Below, piece after piece: positions 17,168-26,449 of a stretch of DNA of 64,000 nucleotides. Under the pieces are notes generated by a model, which ran no database searches, had not been told where the DNA came from, and saw only the letters and a program-made list of their open reading frames with translations. This DNA is from Streptomyces sp. NBC_00178 (lineage in GTDB: Bacteria > Actinomycetota > Actinomycetes > Streptomycetales > Streptomycetaceae). The translations under genes were made by a program, and so were the position numbers. The number at the start of each line of letters is the position of its first letter. The stretch's first letter is position 1. The DNA lies in the NCBI RefSeq assembly GCF_036206005.1, contig NZ_CP108143.1, positions 5,547,501 to 5,611,500 on the forward strand, given 5' to 3'.

Positions 17168-17196
17168 GAAGGCCCCGGCATCGCGCCGGGGCCTTC
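17168..17196 (+). terminator. Hairpin terminator after the M23 peptidase gene
   Basis: A 12-bp perfect stem, GAAGGCCCCGGC (17168-17179) with its complement at 17185-17196, and a 5-nt loop, 31 bp after the stop codon. Confidence 0.85.
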
Positions 17197-17349
17197 GCCG
17201 TCCCCCGGGGAGCCGTGCGGAACTTCCTTCCGGCCAAAAGATATCCATGGATTCCACCCCGCCATCGGAAATTCCGGCCGGTTGCAATAGAGTCACAGAA
17301 CAGGCGTCGATCGGCCGCGTTTCGCGGGGATTAAGGCGGAGGTTCGGAC

Positions 17350-18051
17350 ATGCGCATTCCCGCGCATTCGGTATGCACGGCGATCCGCGACGACATCGTC
17401 TCCGGTGTCTTCGAGCGTGGAAGCCGCCTCACCGAGGAGGTGCTCGCGCGTCGCTACGGCGTCTCCCGTGTCCCCGTGCGCGAGGCGCTGCGCACCCTGG
17501 AGTCCGAGGGGTTCGTCGTCACCCGCCGGCACGCCGGCGCCTGTGTCGCCGAACCCACGGAGCAGGAGGCGGCCGACCTGCTGGAGATCCGGATGCTGCT
17601 GGAGCCGCTGGGTGCCGCGCGCGCGGCACAGCGCCGTACCGACGCGCACCTGAAGGTGCTCCGGGGCCTGGTCAGGCTGGGGCAGGAGAGGGCGCGGCGG
17701 GGCGAGGGGGAGGATCTGCGCTCGCTCGGGGGCTGGTTCCACGAGACGCTCGCCCAGGCGTCGGGCAGCCCCGCCCTGATCGCGCTGCTCACCCAGCTGA
17801 GGCACAAGATCGCCTGGATGTACGCCGTCGAGCAGCCCGCCAGGCCCGCGGAGTCCTGGGCCGAGCACGGCGCCCTCGTCGACGCGGTGGCGCGCGGGGA
17901 CGCGGAACGGGCCAGGGCGCTCGCCGTCCAGCACGCCGAGCGGGTCACGGCGGCCCACCGGCTGCGCCGCACCGCCACATCCGGCCGTGCGGCCGGAACC
18001 AGGGTGAGGACTTCGCAACACCGCGTAAACACCGCGGGAGCCCGTCATTAA
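17350..18051 (+). CDS. GntR-family regulator (FadR/FCD subgroup)
   Basis: A 233-residue regulator. The winged HTH (about 5-70) contains LTEEVLARRYGVSRVPVREALRTLESEGFV, split here by the usual turn, and is typical of GntR. A helical FCD ligand domain (about 80-215) follows with metal-binding His positions such as WFHETL and HGALVDAV. FCD regulators sense small acids or similar metabolites. GGCGGAGG lies just before ATG 17350. The C-terminal 30 residues are Arg/Thr rich and unconserved in character. It is convergent with ptsH and shares a terminator with it; the target is unknown. Confidence 0.88.
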   Translation: MRIPAHSVCTAIRDDIVSGVFERGSRLTEEVLARRYGVSRVPVREALRTLESEGFVVTRRHAGACVAEPTEQEAADLLEIRMLLEPLGAARAAQRRTDAHLKVLRGLVRLGQERARRGEGEDLRSLGGWFHETLAQASGSPALIALLTQLRHKIAWMYAVEQPARPAESWAEHGALVDAVARGDAERARALAVQHAERVTAAHRLRRTATSGRAAGTRVRTSQHRVNTAGARH

Positions 18052-18170
18052 CAATGACGCCGTATACAAAGAGAGCGACGGCCGGAGGGCTTTATTTCCG
18101 CTGCCCTGATCTCCTTTCCGATGACGTTCCCGGCGGTTGCGGTAATGGAAAAGCGAAGGTTCGGGAAACA

Positions 18171-18208
18171 GAAAAGCCGCGGCCCCCGTGGGGGTGCCGC
18201 GGCTTTTC
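18171..18208. terminator. Bidirectional terminator between the GntR gene and ptsH
   Basis: A 13-bp perfect stem, GAAAAGCCGCGGC (18171-18183), with its complement at 18196-18208. Read on either strand the distal arm ends in a T-run, so it can stop both convergent transcripts. Confidence 0.9.
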
Positions 18209-18240
18209 GCAGAGCGAATTCCGGACGGGAGCGGCCGGGG

Positions 18241-18522
18241 TCAGACGGTCTCCGGGAGCTCCTCGAGCCCTTCGGCGACCAGCTTCGCCAGGCGGTCCAG
18301 GGCGGCCTCGGCGTTGTCCGCCTCGGACGCGAGCACGATCTCCTCGCCGCCCTGCGCGCCCAGACCGAGCACCGCGAGCATGGAGGCGGCGTTGACGGGG
18401 TTGCCGTCAGCCTTGGCGATCGTCACGGGGACGCCGGAGGCCGTGGCGGCACGGACGAAGATGGAAGCGGGGCGGGCGTGCAGGCCCTCGGCCCAACCGA
18501 CGTTGACGCGGCGCTCAGCCAT
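18241..18522 (-). CDS. ptsH: Phosphocarrier protein HPr of the PTS
   Basis: A 93-residue HPr. The phosphorylated histidine is H15 in GLHARPAS. The position of the regulatory serine is S47 in NAASMLAVL. HPr carries phosphate from enzyme I to sugar-specific EIIA proteins; in streptomycetes this serves N-acetylglucosamine and fructose uptake. The length and N-terminus match the family. No ptsI or crr is adjacent, which agrees with the scattered PTS genes of Streptomyces. A GntR regulator is convergent and a protein acetyltransferase is divergent. Confidence 0.96.
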   Translation of the reverse strand: MAERRVNVGWAEGLHARPASIFVRAATASGVPVTIAKADGNPVNAASMLAVLGLGAQGGEEIVLASEADNAEAALDRLAKLVAEGLEELPETV

Positions 18523-18685
18523 GGTTCTGCCCTTCAGGTGTAATGAGTTGTCTAGACCAGTCTCTCATGTGGTGCGCCCTGCTGTGCCCGGTCCCGGAGC
18601 GGGCCGGACGGCCGCCCGCGGGCTCACTCAGCGTGCCCCCGCCGTGAACCCGCCGCGACCGCTGCGGCGGTCGTACGCTTTGCCC

Positions 18686-21547
18686 ATGGAGCCCACCCCG
18701 GAGCAGAGTCCGCATCACGCGTACCCCGACCACTGGGAGGCGGACGTGGTGCTCCGCGACGGTGGCACCGCCTGCATCCGGCCCATCACCACCGACGATG
18801 CCGAGCGGCTGGTCAGCTTCTACGAGCAGGTCTCCGACGAGTCGAAGTACTACCGCTTCTTCGCCCCGTACCCCCGGCTCTCGGCGAGCGACGTGCACCG
18901 CTTCACCCATCACGATTACGTCGACCGGGTGGGACTGGCCGTCACCGTCGGCGGCGACTTCATCGCCACCGTCCGCTTCGACCGCATCGACGAGCGGGGC
19001 CTGCCCGCCTCCGCCCCCGCGGACGAGGCCGAGGTCGCCTTCCTCGTCCAGGACGCCCACCAGGGCCGCGGAGTGGCGTCGGCGCTCCTGGAGCACATCG
19101 CCGCGGTGGCCCGGGAACGGGGGATCCGCCGCTTCGCCGCCGAGGTGCTGCCCGCCAACAACAAGATGATCAAGGTGTTCCGCGATGCCGGGTTCACCCA
19201 GCAGCGCAGCTTCGAGGACGGCTCGGTGCACCTCACCCTCGACCTGGAGCCCACGGCCGAGTCCCTCGCCGTCCAGCGCGCACGGGAACAGCGGGCCGAG
19301 GCGCGCTCCGTGCAGCGCCTGCTCGCCCCCGGCTCCGTCGCGGTGGTCGGCGTCGGCCGCGCGGAGGGCGGGGTCGGCCGCACCGTCCTGCGCAACCTCC
19401 TGGGCTCGGACTTCACCGGACGCACCTACGCGGTGAACACCTCCTTCGCCGCCGGCCTGGCCACGGTCGACGGCGTGCCCGCGCACCGCTCCGTGGGCGA
19501 GATCGGCGAGCCCGTCGACCTCGCGGTCGTGGCGGTCCCCGCCGACCGGGTGCCGGAAGCCGTCGCCGACTGCGGTGAGCACGGGGTCCAGGGCGTCGTC
19601 GTCCTCTCCGCAGGCTACGGCGAGCGCGGCGCCGACGGGCGGGAACGGCAGCGCGAACTGGTCCGCCAGGCACGGTCGTACGGCATGCGGATCATCGGGC
19701 CGAACGCCTTCGGCATCATCAACACCTCCGACGCCGTCCGCCTCAACGCCTCCCTCGCCCCCGAATCGCCCCAGTCCGGGCGCATCGGCCTCTTCACCCA
19801 GTCCGGCGCCATCGGCATCGCGCTCCTGTCCGGTCTCCACCGCCGCGGCGCGGGACTGTCGTCCTTCATCTCCGCGGGCAACCGGGCCGACGTCTCCGGC
19901 AACGACTTCCTGCAGTACTGGTTCGAGGACCAGGACACCGATGTCGCCCTGCTGTACCTCGAATCACTCGGCAACCCGCGCAAGTTCACCCGGCTCGCCC
20001 GCCGGACCGCCGCGGTCAAGCCCGTGGTCGTGGTCAAGGGCGCCCGGCACAGCGGTACCAACCCGCCGGGCCACGCCGTGCCCGTCAGCCGTATCCCCGA
20101 CGCGACCGTCTCCGCACTGATGCGCCAGGCCGGTGTGATCCGGGTCGACACCGTGACCGAGATGGTCGACGTGGGTCTGCTCCTCGCCGGGCAGCCCCTG
20201 CCGGACGGCCCCAGGGTGGCGATCCTGGGCAACTCCGAATCCCTCGGGCTCCTCACGTACGACGCGTGCCTGGCGGAAGGGCTGCGTCCGCGCCCGCCCC
20301 GCGACCTCACCACAGCCGCGAGCCCCCAGGACTTCCGGGACGCCCTCGCGGAGGCCCTGGCCGACCCGGGCTGCGACGGGGTGATCGTGACCGCCATCCC
20401 CTGGGTGGGGGAGAACGGCGAGGCGCAGACCGGTGAGGGGGAGGTGCTGGGTGCCGCGCTGCGCGACGCGGCGGCCGACGGCCCGGCCAAGCCGGTCGCC
20501 GTCGTGCACGTGGAGATGGGCGGCCTGGCCCAGGCGCTCGCCGACGCGGCCGGTACGGCCGCACCGCCCCCGCCCCGGCGGCCCGCCGCCCCGGCCGGAG
20601 CCGAACCACGCGGCCCCGCACCGGCGGCGCCCGCACCTGCGCCCGACGAGGCCCGGCACACCCCCCGCGCCGGACGGATCCCCGCCTACCCGGCGGCCGA
20701 GCGGGCCGTGCGCGCCCTCGCCGAAGCGGTGAAGTACGCGCAGTGGCGCCGCCAGGCAGCGTCCCCCGGCAAGGTGCCGGAATTCCTCGACGACACCATC
20801 GACGCACCGGGCACCGCCGCGCTCATCGACGCGCTGCTCGGGACGGACCCCGACCCGCGCGGGCGTCCCCTCACCCACGACGAGTCCCAGGAGCTCCTGG
20901 CCGGCTACGGCGTCCCCGTGCGTCCCACGCTTCCGGCCCCCGACGCCGGCGCCGCCGTCGCCGCGGCCGGGCGGCTGGGCTACCCGGTCGCCCTCAAGAC
21001 CACGGCACCCCATCTGCGCCACCGCGCCGACCTGGGCGGCGTCCGGCTCGACCTCGTCGACGAGGAGGCCCTGCGCCGCGCCTACGACGAACTGACGTCC
21101 CTGCTCGGCAGTCCCGCCGAACTCCGCCCCGTCGTCCAGGCCATGGCACCCCGGGGCGTCGACACCGTCGTACGGGCCTCGATCGACGCTGCCGCCGGGG
21201 CCGTCCTCTCCTTCGGCCTGGCCGGCGCGCCCTCCGAGCTGCTGGGCGACACCGCCCACCGCCTGGTGCCCGTGACCGACCGCGACGCGGCCGAACTCAT
21301 CCGGTCCATCAAGGCGGCGCCGGTGCTGTTCGGCTGGCGGGGCTCCGCACCGGCGGACACCGCGGCGCTCGAGGAGCTCCTGCTGCGGGTGTCGCGGCTG
21401 GTGGACGACCACCCCGAGGTGGTCTCGGTCGCCCTGGAACCGGTCGTCGTCGCCACGAGCGGCCTGAGCGTGCTCGGCGCGAGCGTCCGTCTCGCGCCGC
21501 CGCCCGCGCGCAGCGACATCGGTCCCCGGCGCCTCCCCAGCTACTGA
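18686..21547 (+). CDS. Protein acetyltransferase: N-terminal GNAT plus acyl-CoA synthetase (NDP-forming) domains
   Basis: A 953-residue Pat-like protein. An N-terminal GNAT domain (about 25-190) has the acetyl-CoA loop in QDAHQGRGVASALL. Next come a CoA-binding Rossmann domain (about 205-300; VAVVGVGRAEGGVGR), succinyl-CoA-synthetase-like domains with SGAIGIALLS (about 300-630), a Pro/Ala-rich linker (about 630-670) and an ATP-grasp domain (about 730-940). Pat enzymes acetylate and silence acyl-CoA synthetases; GNAT-first order is the arrangement described in S. lividans. The catalytic His of true synthetases is not obvious, which fits a regulatory rather than synthetic role. ATG 18686 is chosen at the domain start; no strong Shine-Dalgarno is seen. 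Confidence 0.9.
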   Translation: MEPTPEQSPHHAYPDHWEADVVLRDGGTACIRPITTDDAERLVSFYEQVSDESKYYRFFAPYPRLSASDVHRFTHHDYVDRVGLAVTVGGDFIATVRFDRIDERGLPASAPADEAEVAFLVQDAHQGRGVASALLEHIAAVARERGIRRFAAEVLPANNKMIKVFRDAGFTQQRSFEDGSVHLTLDLEPTAESLAVQRAREQRAEARSVQRLLAPGSVAVVGVGRAEGGVGRTVLRNLLGSDFTGRTYAVNTSFAAGLATVDGVPAHRSVGEIGEPVDLAVVAVPADRVPEAVADCGEHGVQGVVVLSAGYGERGADGRERQRELVRQARSYGMRIIGPNAFGIINTSDAVRLNASLAPESPQSGRIGLFTQSGAIGIALLSGLHRRGAGLSSFISAGNRADVSGNDFLQYWFEDQDTDVALLYLESLGNPRKFTRLARRTAAVKPVVVVKGARHSGTNPPGHAVPVSRIPDATVSALMRQAGVIRVDTVTEMVDVGLLLAGQPLPDGPRVAILGNSESLGLLTYDACLAEGLRPRPPRDLTTAASPQDFRDALAEALADPGCDGVIVTAIPWVGENGEAQTGEGEVLGAALRDAAADGPAKPVAVVHVEMGGLAQALADAAGTAAPPPPRRPAAPAGAEPRGPAPAAPAPAPDEARHTPRAGRIPAYPAAERAVRALAEAVKYAQWRRQAASPGKVPEFLDDTIDAPGTAALIDALLGTDPDPRGRPLTHDESQELLAGYGVPVRPTLPAPDAGAAVAAAGRLGYPVALKTTAPHLRHRADLGGVRLDLVDEEALRRAYDELTSLLGSPAELRPVVQAMAPRGVDTVVRASIDAAAGAVLSFGLAGAPSELLGDTAHRLVPVTDRDAAELIRSIKAAPVLFGWRGSAPADTAALEELLLRVSRLVDDHPEVVSVALEPVVVATSGLSVLGASVRLAPPPARSDIGPRRLPSY

Positions 21548-21605
21548 CCCGGGCGGCCCGCTCACGCGTCCCCGGCAGCCACCTGCCCCCCGTAGGATGG
21601 TCGGC

Positions 21606-22202
21606 ATGGCAAAGACCGGTACGACGACCCAGGGGCTGCGCACGGCGATCGAGCGCAGCGGCTACTACCCGGCCCTCGTGGCCGAGGCGGTGGAGGCCGC
21701 CGTCGGCGGGGAGCCGGTCGCGTCGTACCTGGTGCACCAGGAGACCACGTTCGACTCCAACGAGGTCCGCCGGCACGTCACGGTCCTCGTCCTGACGGAC
21801 ACCCGTTTCATCGTCAGCCACACCGACGAGCAGGCGGCCGACAACAGCTCCCCGACGCCGTACGCCACGACGTCGACCGAGTCCGTCAAGCTCGACAGGA
21901 TCTCGTCCGTCGTGGTCAGCCGCGTCGTCGCCGACCCCGAGAAGTACGTGCCCGGCACGCTGCCGCGCGAGGTCGTGCTCACCATCGGCTGGGGCGCCGT
22001 CTCCCGGATCGACCTGGAGCCGGCCGCCTGCGGCGACCCCAACTGCGAGGCGGACCACGGCTACACGGGCAGTTCCACCGCCGACGACCTGAGCCTGCGG
22101 GTCAGCGAGGCCGGCGACGGCCCGGACACCGTGCGCCAGACCCTCGCCTTCGCCCAGGCGCTCTCCGAGGCCACGGCCGTGACCGCGGCGACCGGCCGCT
22201 GA
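21606..22202 (+). CDS. Conserved actinobacterial protein, DUF5998-like
   Basis: A 198-residue soluble protein without signal or membrane segments. It contains a central beta-rich region with TRFIVSHTDE and VVVSRVVADPEKYVPG and a cysteine pair in CGDPNCEADHGYTG that could bind metal. I recall this architecture from DUF5998 proteins, which are restricted to actinobacteria; their function is unknown. ATG 21606 follows TAGGAT. The stop overlaps by one base the ATG of the phosphodiesterase gene, so the two are co-translated and may act together. Confidence 0.7.
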   Translation: MAKTGTTTQGLRTAIERSGYYPALVAEAVEAAVGGEPVASYLVHQETTFDSNEVRRHVTVLVLTDTRFIVSHTDEQAADNSSPTPYATTSTESVKLDRISSVVVSRVVADPEKYVPGTLPREVVLTIGWGAVSRIDLEPAACGDPNCEADHGYTGSSTADDLSLRVSEAGDGPDTVRQTLAFAQALSEATAVTAATGR

Positions 22203-23389
22203 TGGCCCAGCCGGCCTGGCAGGACCCCGTCCTGCTCGCTCCCGAGTCAGCACCGGCGCCGGAGTACGGCAGCGGTTCGCTCGCCGACCTGCTGCCGACC
22301 CTCGCCGCCGGACAGGGCGTACCCGGCTTCGAGGCGTCGATCCCCGAGCTCACCCCGGCCGACCGGAACTGCGTCTTCCTGATCGACGGCCTCGGCTGGG
22401 AGCAGATCACGGCGCACCCCGACGAAGCGCCCTTCCTGCACTCCCTCCTCCCCACCTCCCGGGGCGGTACCGGCCGGCCGATCACCGCGGGCTTCCCGTC
22501 CACCACGGCGACCTCGCTCGCCTCCGTCGGCACGGGCCTGCCCCCTGGGGAGCACGGCCTTCCCGGCTACACCGTGCGGAACCCCGAGACCGGCGCGCTG
22601 ATGAACCAGCTCCGCTGGAGGCCCTGGACCGAGCCCAAGGTCTGGCAGCCCCACCCCACCGTCTTCCAGCGGGCCGACGCCGCGGGGGTGCGCACGGCGC
22701 AGGTCTCCGCGCCGAACTTCGAGCAGACCCCGCTGACCAAGGTCGCGCTCAGCGGCGGTTCCTTCCTCGGCCGGCTCACCGGCGAGGACCGCATGGACCT
22801 CGCCGCCGAGCGGCTCGCCGCGGGCGACAGGTCGCTCGTCTACACGTACTACAGCGAGGTCGACGGCCAGGGCCACCGCTTCGGCGTCGACTCCGACGCC
22901 TGGCGCGGCCAGCTGATGTACGTCGACGGGCTCGCCCGGCGCCTCGCCGAGCAGCTCCCGCCCCGCTCGGCGCTCTACGTCACGGCCGACCACGGCATGA
23001 TCGACATCCCGTTCGACGAACAGTCCCGGATCGACTTCGACGAGGACTGGGAACTCGGCGCGGGCGTCGCCCTGCTGGGCGGTGAGGGCCGTGCACGCCA
23101 TGTGTACGCCGTGCCCGGGGCCGAGGCCGATGTGCTGACCGTGTGGCGCGAGGTGCTCGGCGAGCAGTTCTGGGTGGCGAGCCGCGACGAGGCCGTCGCC
23201 GCCGGCTGGTTCGGCCCTCGGATCGACGAGCGTGTGTACGGCAGGATCGGCGACGTCGTGGCCGCCGCCCACGACGACGTGGTGATCACCGCCTCCGTCA
23301 ACGAACCCCACGAGTCGGTGATGGTGGGGATGCACGGCTCGCTGACCCCCGTGGAACAGCTGGTCCCGCTCCTCGAAGTACGCTCGTAA
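22202..23389 (+). CDS. Type I phosphodiesterase/nucleotide pyrophosphatase family protein
   Basis: A 395-residue alkaline-phosphatase-superfamily enzyme. Metal ligands and nucleophile are visible: FLIDGLGW near the N-terminus, the nucleophile region FPSTTATSLASVGTG, YYSEVDGQGHRFG and TADHGMIDIP, ending with MVGMHGSL. It probably hydrolyses phosphodiester or pyrophosphate bonds. There is no clear signal peptide, so it is likely cytoplasmic. It overlaps the upstream DUF5998-like gene by one base and is followed 48 bp later by thymidine kinase, suggesting a nucleotide-related operon (inference). Confidence 0.88.
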   Translation: MAQPAWQDPVLLAPESAPAPEYGSGSLADLLPTLAAGQGVPGFEASIPELTPADRNCVFLIDGLGWEQITAHPDEAPFLHSLLPTSRGGTGRPITAGFPSTTATSLASVGTGLPPGEHGLPGYTVRNPETGALMNQLRWRPWTEPKVWQPHPTVFQRADAAGVRTAQVSAPNFEQTPLTKVALSGGSFLGRLTGEDRMDLAAERLAAGDRSLVYTYYSEVDGQGHRFGVDSDAWRGQLMYVDGLARRLAEQLPPRSALYVTADHGMIDIPFDEQSRIDFDEDWELGAGVALLGGEGRARHVYAVPGAEADVLTVWREVLGEQFWVASRDEAVAAGWFGPRIDERVYGRIGDVVAAAHDDVVITASVNEPHESVMVGMHGSLTPVEQLVPLLEVRS

Positions 23390-23437
23390 CCCTGTTTCCC
23401 GTACCGCACACGCACCCCGAAAGGCGCGCACCCCCTC

Positions 23438-24088
23438 ATGCCCGAGCTCGTGTTCTTCTCCGGAACGATGGACTGCGGAAAGAGCACCCTGGCCCTCCAG
23501 ATCAGTCACAACCGGTCGGCCCGCGGTCTGCAAGGGGTGATCTTCACCCGCGACGACCGGGCGGGGGAGGGGAAGCTCTCCTCGCGGCTGGGCCTCGTGA
23601 CGGACGCGGTCGAGGCGGCCCCGGGCATGGACCTGTACGGCTACCTCGTGGGGCGCATGTCGAGGGGCGACAAGGTCGACCACGTGATCGTGGACGAGGC
23701 GCAGTTCATGGCGCCCGAGCAGATCGACCAACTGGCCCGGGTCGTGGACGACCTGGGCCTGGACGTCTTCGCGTTCGGCATCACCACGGACTTCCGCACC
23801 AAGCTCTTCCCCGGCTCGCAGCGCCTGATCGAACTGGCCGACCGCATAGAGACACTCCAGGTCGAGGCCATGTGCTGGTGCGGCGCGCGCGCCACGCACA
23901 ACGCCAGGACCGTGGACGGTGCGATGGTCGTCGAGGGGGAGCAGGTCGTCGTCGGCGACGTCGACCGGCCGGCCGGAGAGGTCGGCTACGAGGTCCTCTG
24001 CCGTCGCCACCACCGCCGCCACATGACGAGCGCCGCCGCCTACGCGGGAGCGCTCTCGCCGGACGTCCTGCCGGTCAACCACGGCTGA
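23438..24088 (+). CDS. tdk: Thymidine kinase
   Basis: A 216-residue type II thymidine kinase that phosphorylates thymidine to dTMP in salvage. The P-loop GTMDCGKST is at about residues 9-17, the Walker B-like VDEAQF follows, and the lasso/zinc region has CWCGARATHNAR and a C-terminal CRRHH. The length is slightly above the usual 190-200. It lies in an apparent operon with the phosphodiesterase gene. Confidence 0.95.
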   Translation: MPELVFFSGTMDCGKSTLALQISHNRSARGLQGVIFTRDDRAGEGKLSSRLGLVTDAVEAAPGMDLYGYLVGRMSRGDKVDHVIVDEAQFMAPEQIDQLARVVDDLGLDVFAFGITTDFRTKLFPGSQRLIELADRIETLQVEAMCWCGARATHNARTVDGAMVVEGEQVVVGDVDRPAGEVGYEVLCRRHHRRHMTSAAAYAGALSPDVLPVNHG

Positions 24089-24201
24089 GCCCGGCCCGGT
24101 CCGACGCACCCGCAGCGGGAGCGCCGGGGATCATGCGTGGGGCGACGACGAGCGGGTACCCGGGTGCGGAAGCCGCAATCGAGTCCGAAAAGGGTGATGA
24201 C

Positions 24202-24645
24202 ATGTCCTCCTCCCTCGTCGAAACCGTCGACATCAAGGCCCCGGTCGCCGTTACCTGGGCTCTGTGGAGCGATGTGACGCAGTGGCCGAAGTTCCTGAGC
24301 CACGTCCAGCGCGTCGACCCGATGGACGAGCGCCGTTTCTCCTGGCAGCTGTCGCTGCCGGGCGCCGACAAGGGCTTCGTCGCGGAGCTCACCGAGGTCG
24401 TCCCGCAGGACCGCATCGCCTGGAAGACGATCGAGGGCGTGCACCACGCGGGAGTGGTCACGTTCCACCGGATCGACGAGCGCACCAGCCGGGTGGCCCT
24501 GCAGATCGAGTACGACCCCAAGGGGTTCGTGGAGCACCTGGGCGCGCTGACGAACCTGGACTCGGCTCTCGCCAACTACGACCTGGGCGAGTTCCAGAAG
24601 CTCGCCGAGGCGACGGCGGCGGGAGACGGCCCCCGGGGCCTGTGA
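24202..24645 (+). CDS. SRPBCC-family (polyketide cyclase/START-like) protein
   Basis: A 147-residue SRPBCC-fold protein. The sequence from VETVDIKAPVAVTWALWSD to the C-terminal helix ALANYDLGEFQ shows the usual beta-helix-grip pattern of polyketide cyclase/dehydratase-like ligand-binding proteins. The ligand is unknown. ATG 24202 has AAGGGTGATGAC upstream; an in-frame ATG at 24133 would add a low-complexity leader. It stands alone between tdk and a very strong terminator. Confidence 0.85.
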   Translation: MSSSLVETVDIKAPVAVTWALWSDVTQWPKFLSHVQRVDPMDERRFSWQLSLPGADKGFVAELTEVVPQDRIAWKTIEGVHHAGVVTFHRIDERTSRVALQIEYDPKGFVEHLGALTNLDSALANYDLGEFQKLAEATAAGDGPRGL

Positions 24646-24661
24646 CCCGAAGCTCACCGCA

Positions 24662-24710
24662 ACGTGAACCGCCCGTGCGCACCCAGGAGGTGCGCACGGG
24701 CGGTTCACGT
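24662..24710. terminator. 22-bp perfect hairpin, bidirectional terminator
   Basis: The arm at 24662-24683 (beginning ACGTGAACCGCCC) pairs perfectly with 24689-24710 across a 5-nt loop. It lies between the convergent SRPBCC gene and the minus-strand membrane-protein gene. This is one of the longest perfect stems in the window. Confidence 0.9.
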
Positions 24711-24726
24711 CGTCGGTGACGGGGCG

Positions 24727-25080
24727 TCAGTGCCGGGCCGGTGCCGGGGAGTCGTGCGAGCGGCCGGCGGACCCGGGACCGGCATCGGTGCCACCGCCCG
24801 TGTCCGCGTCCTTGTCCGTGTCCCCGTCGGCGGGCACGGTCTCCCCGTACGCGACGGCGGCCTCCCGGCGGCGCGCCTCCGCGGCCTCGCGCGCGGTGCG
24901 CAGCGGCGACTGCGTCCACTCCGCGAACCACCACACGGCCGCGACCAGGGAAGCCCACAGCAGCCCGCCCAGGGCCGCGCTCGGCCAGGGGGCGTCCTCG
25001 GCCACCCGCTCGACCCCGGTCAGTGCCACCCAGCCGCTGAGCAGCACGGTCAGAATTCGTACGCGCCTGTGCCTGAACAT
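24727..25080 (-). CDS. Small hypothetical membrane protein
   Basis: 117 residues. A basic N-terminus (FRHRRVR) is followed by one hydrophobic segment (about 9-25) and a second rich in Trp (about 36-52; LLWASLVAAVWWFAEW). The cytoplasmic tail is charged and then Gly/Asp/Thr rich with low complexity. I do not recognise a family. It is convergent with the SRPBCC gene and diverges from the ABC-exporter pseudogene. Confidence 0.65.
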   Translation of the reverse strand: MFRHRRVRILTVLLSGWVALTGVERVAEDAPWPSAALGGLLWASLVAAVWWFAEWTQSPLRTAREAAEARRREAAVAYGETVPADGDTDKDADTGGGTDAGPGSAGRSHDSPAPARH

Positions 25081-26449
25081 TCCTCGCGGCTACCCGGGCC
25101 GGGGACGATCACGCCGCACGTTCCCGGAAACCACCCTTTCGCGGGGAGTGCGGCCCACCGAGGCGGCTGCGCGCACCGGTCTCCCGGCCGTCCTCGTGGG
25201 TGGAACGGGGCTTGCCGGCGACCCGGGGAGCGGGTGGGATGCTCGCATGAAGGAGGCGCTCGCGACGCTCTCCGCCGAACCCCTGGCACCCTTCGACCAC
25301 CGCTACCGCGGCGAGAACCCGGTCCGCACCCTCGGCCACCTCTTCCGCCCCGACCGCGGCCGGGGCGTCCTGGCCGCTGCTGTCCTCGTCGTGAAGCGCA
25401 GCCCCATCCGGCTGCTGCCGCTGATCACCGCCAGCGTGCTCGACGTCGTCGTCCAGCACGGTCCCGAGCCGGGCATCCGGCAGTCCACCGGCGCCCTGCT
25501 GTTCATCCTCGTCAGCAACTACCCCCTGCACCAGTGGTACGTGCGCCTCCTCGGCGGCAGCATCCGGCGCATGGGCACGACGCTCCGCTAGGCGCTCTGC
25601 CGGCGTATGCAGCAACTCTCCTCCCGGGTGGGCGAGATGACCACCCTCATCCCCATCACCCGGGCGCACGGCCCGGAACGGACCGCCCTCGGCCGGGTCG
25701 ACGGCTCCCTGCGCAGGTCTTCGCGGCCGGTCTGCGCCTGGACATGATCAACGGCCGCTTCGACTCGCTCGCCTGGGTCGTCCTCAACACACCGGGCGGG
25801 CTCTGCCTGTCCGGCTCGGCACTGGTGGCGTACCACGGCTGGATGCCGGTCACGGCAGGGGACGTGGTCATGCTCAGCGCCTTCTTCACCGTCCTGACGG
25901 TCTCGGTGGCGACCCTGCTCGGCCTGGCGCCCGTCCACACCAACGGGCTGGAGTCGGTGCGTTCGGCGGGGGAGGTGCTCCACGCGCCCGATCTGGAGGG
26001 CAACGCGGGCAAGCGGCGGGTCGAGGACGTCGTCGGACGCGTCGACTTCGAGGACGTGGGATTCCGAGCTGCCTGACGTGCGTTGGGCGCAACCTCCGGG
26101 GAGCGCGGGGCTGGCCGCCCGGGGTGCAATCGATCGCGTGATCCGGACAGTTACGGCACACGACTCGAAACGCTACTAAGTAGCTGAATGATCAGATTTC
26201 ACACTGTCTTAAATTTTTTGGCCCGATATGCAGCGGTTCTGTGTAGTGGACGCTTCGATCTCGTCCGGTCCGCGGCCGCGCGCCCCCACGCCTGGAGATC
26301 GTGACTGGCTGTTTTTGAGGTTGTACGGAGAGTGACAAACGTGTTGTCGTTGCCGTGCCGGGAACGGAGCGACGCCACAAGGCCCGGCCCCGGCCTGCAA
26401 TCCGTAAGGAGGGGCTCCGCCCCCCACGCGGTCTTACGAAGGGAATGTC

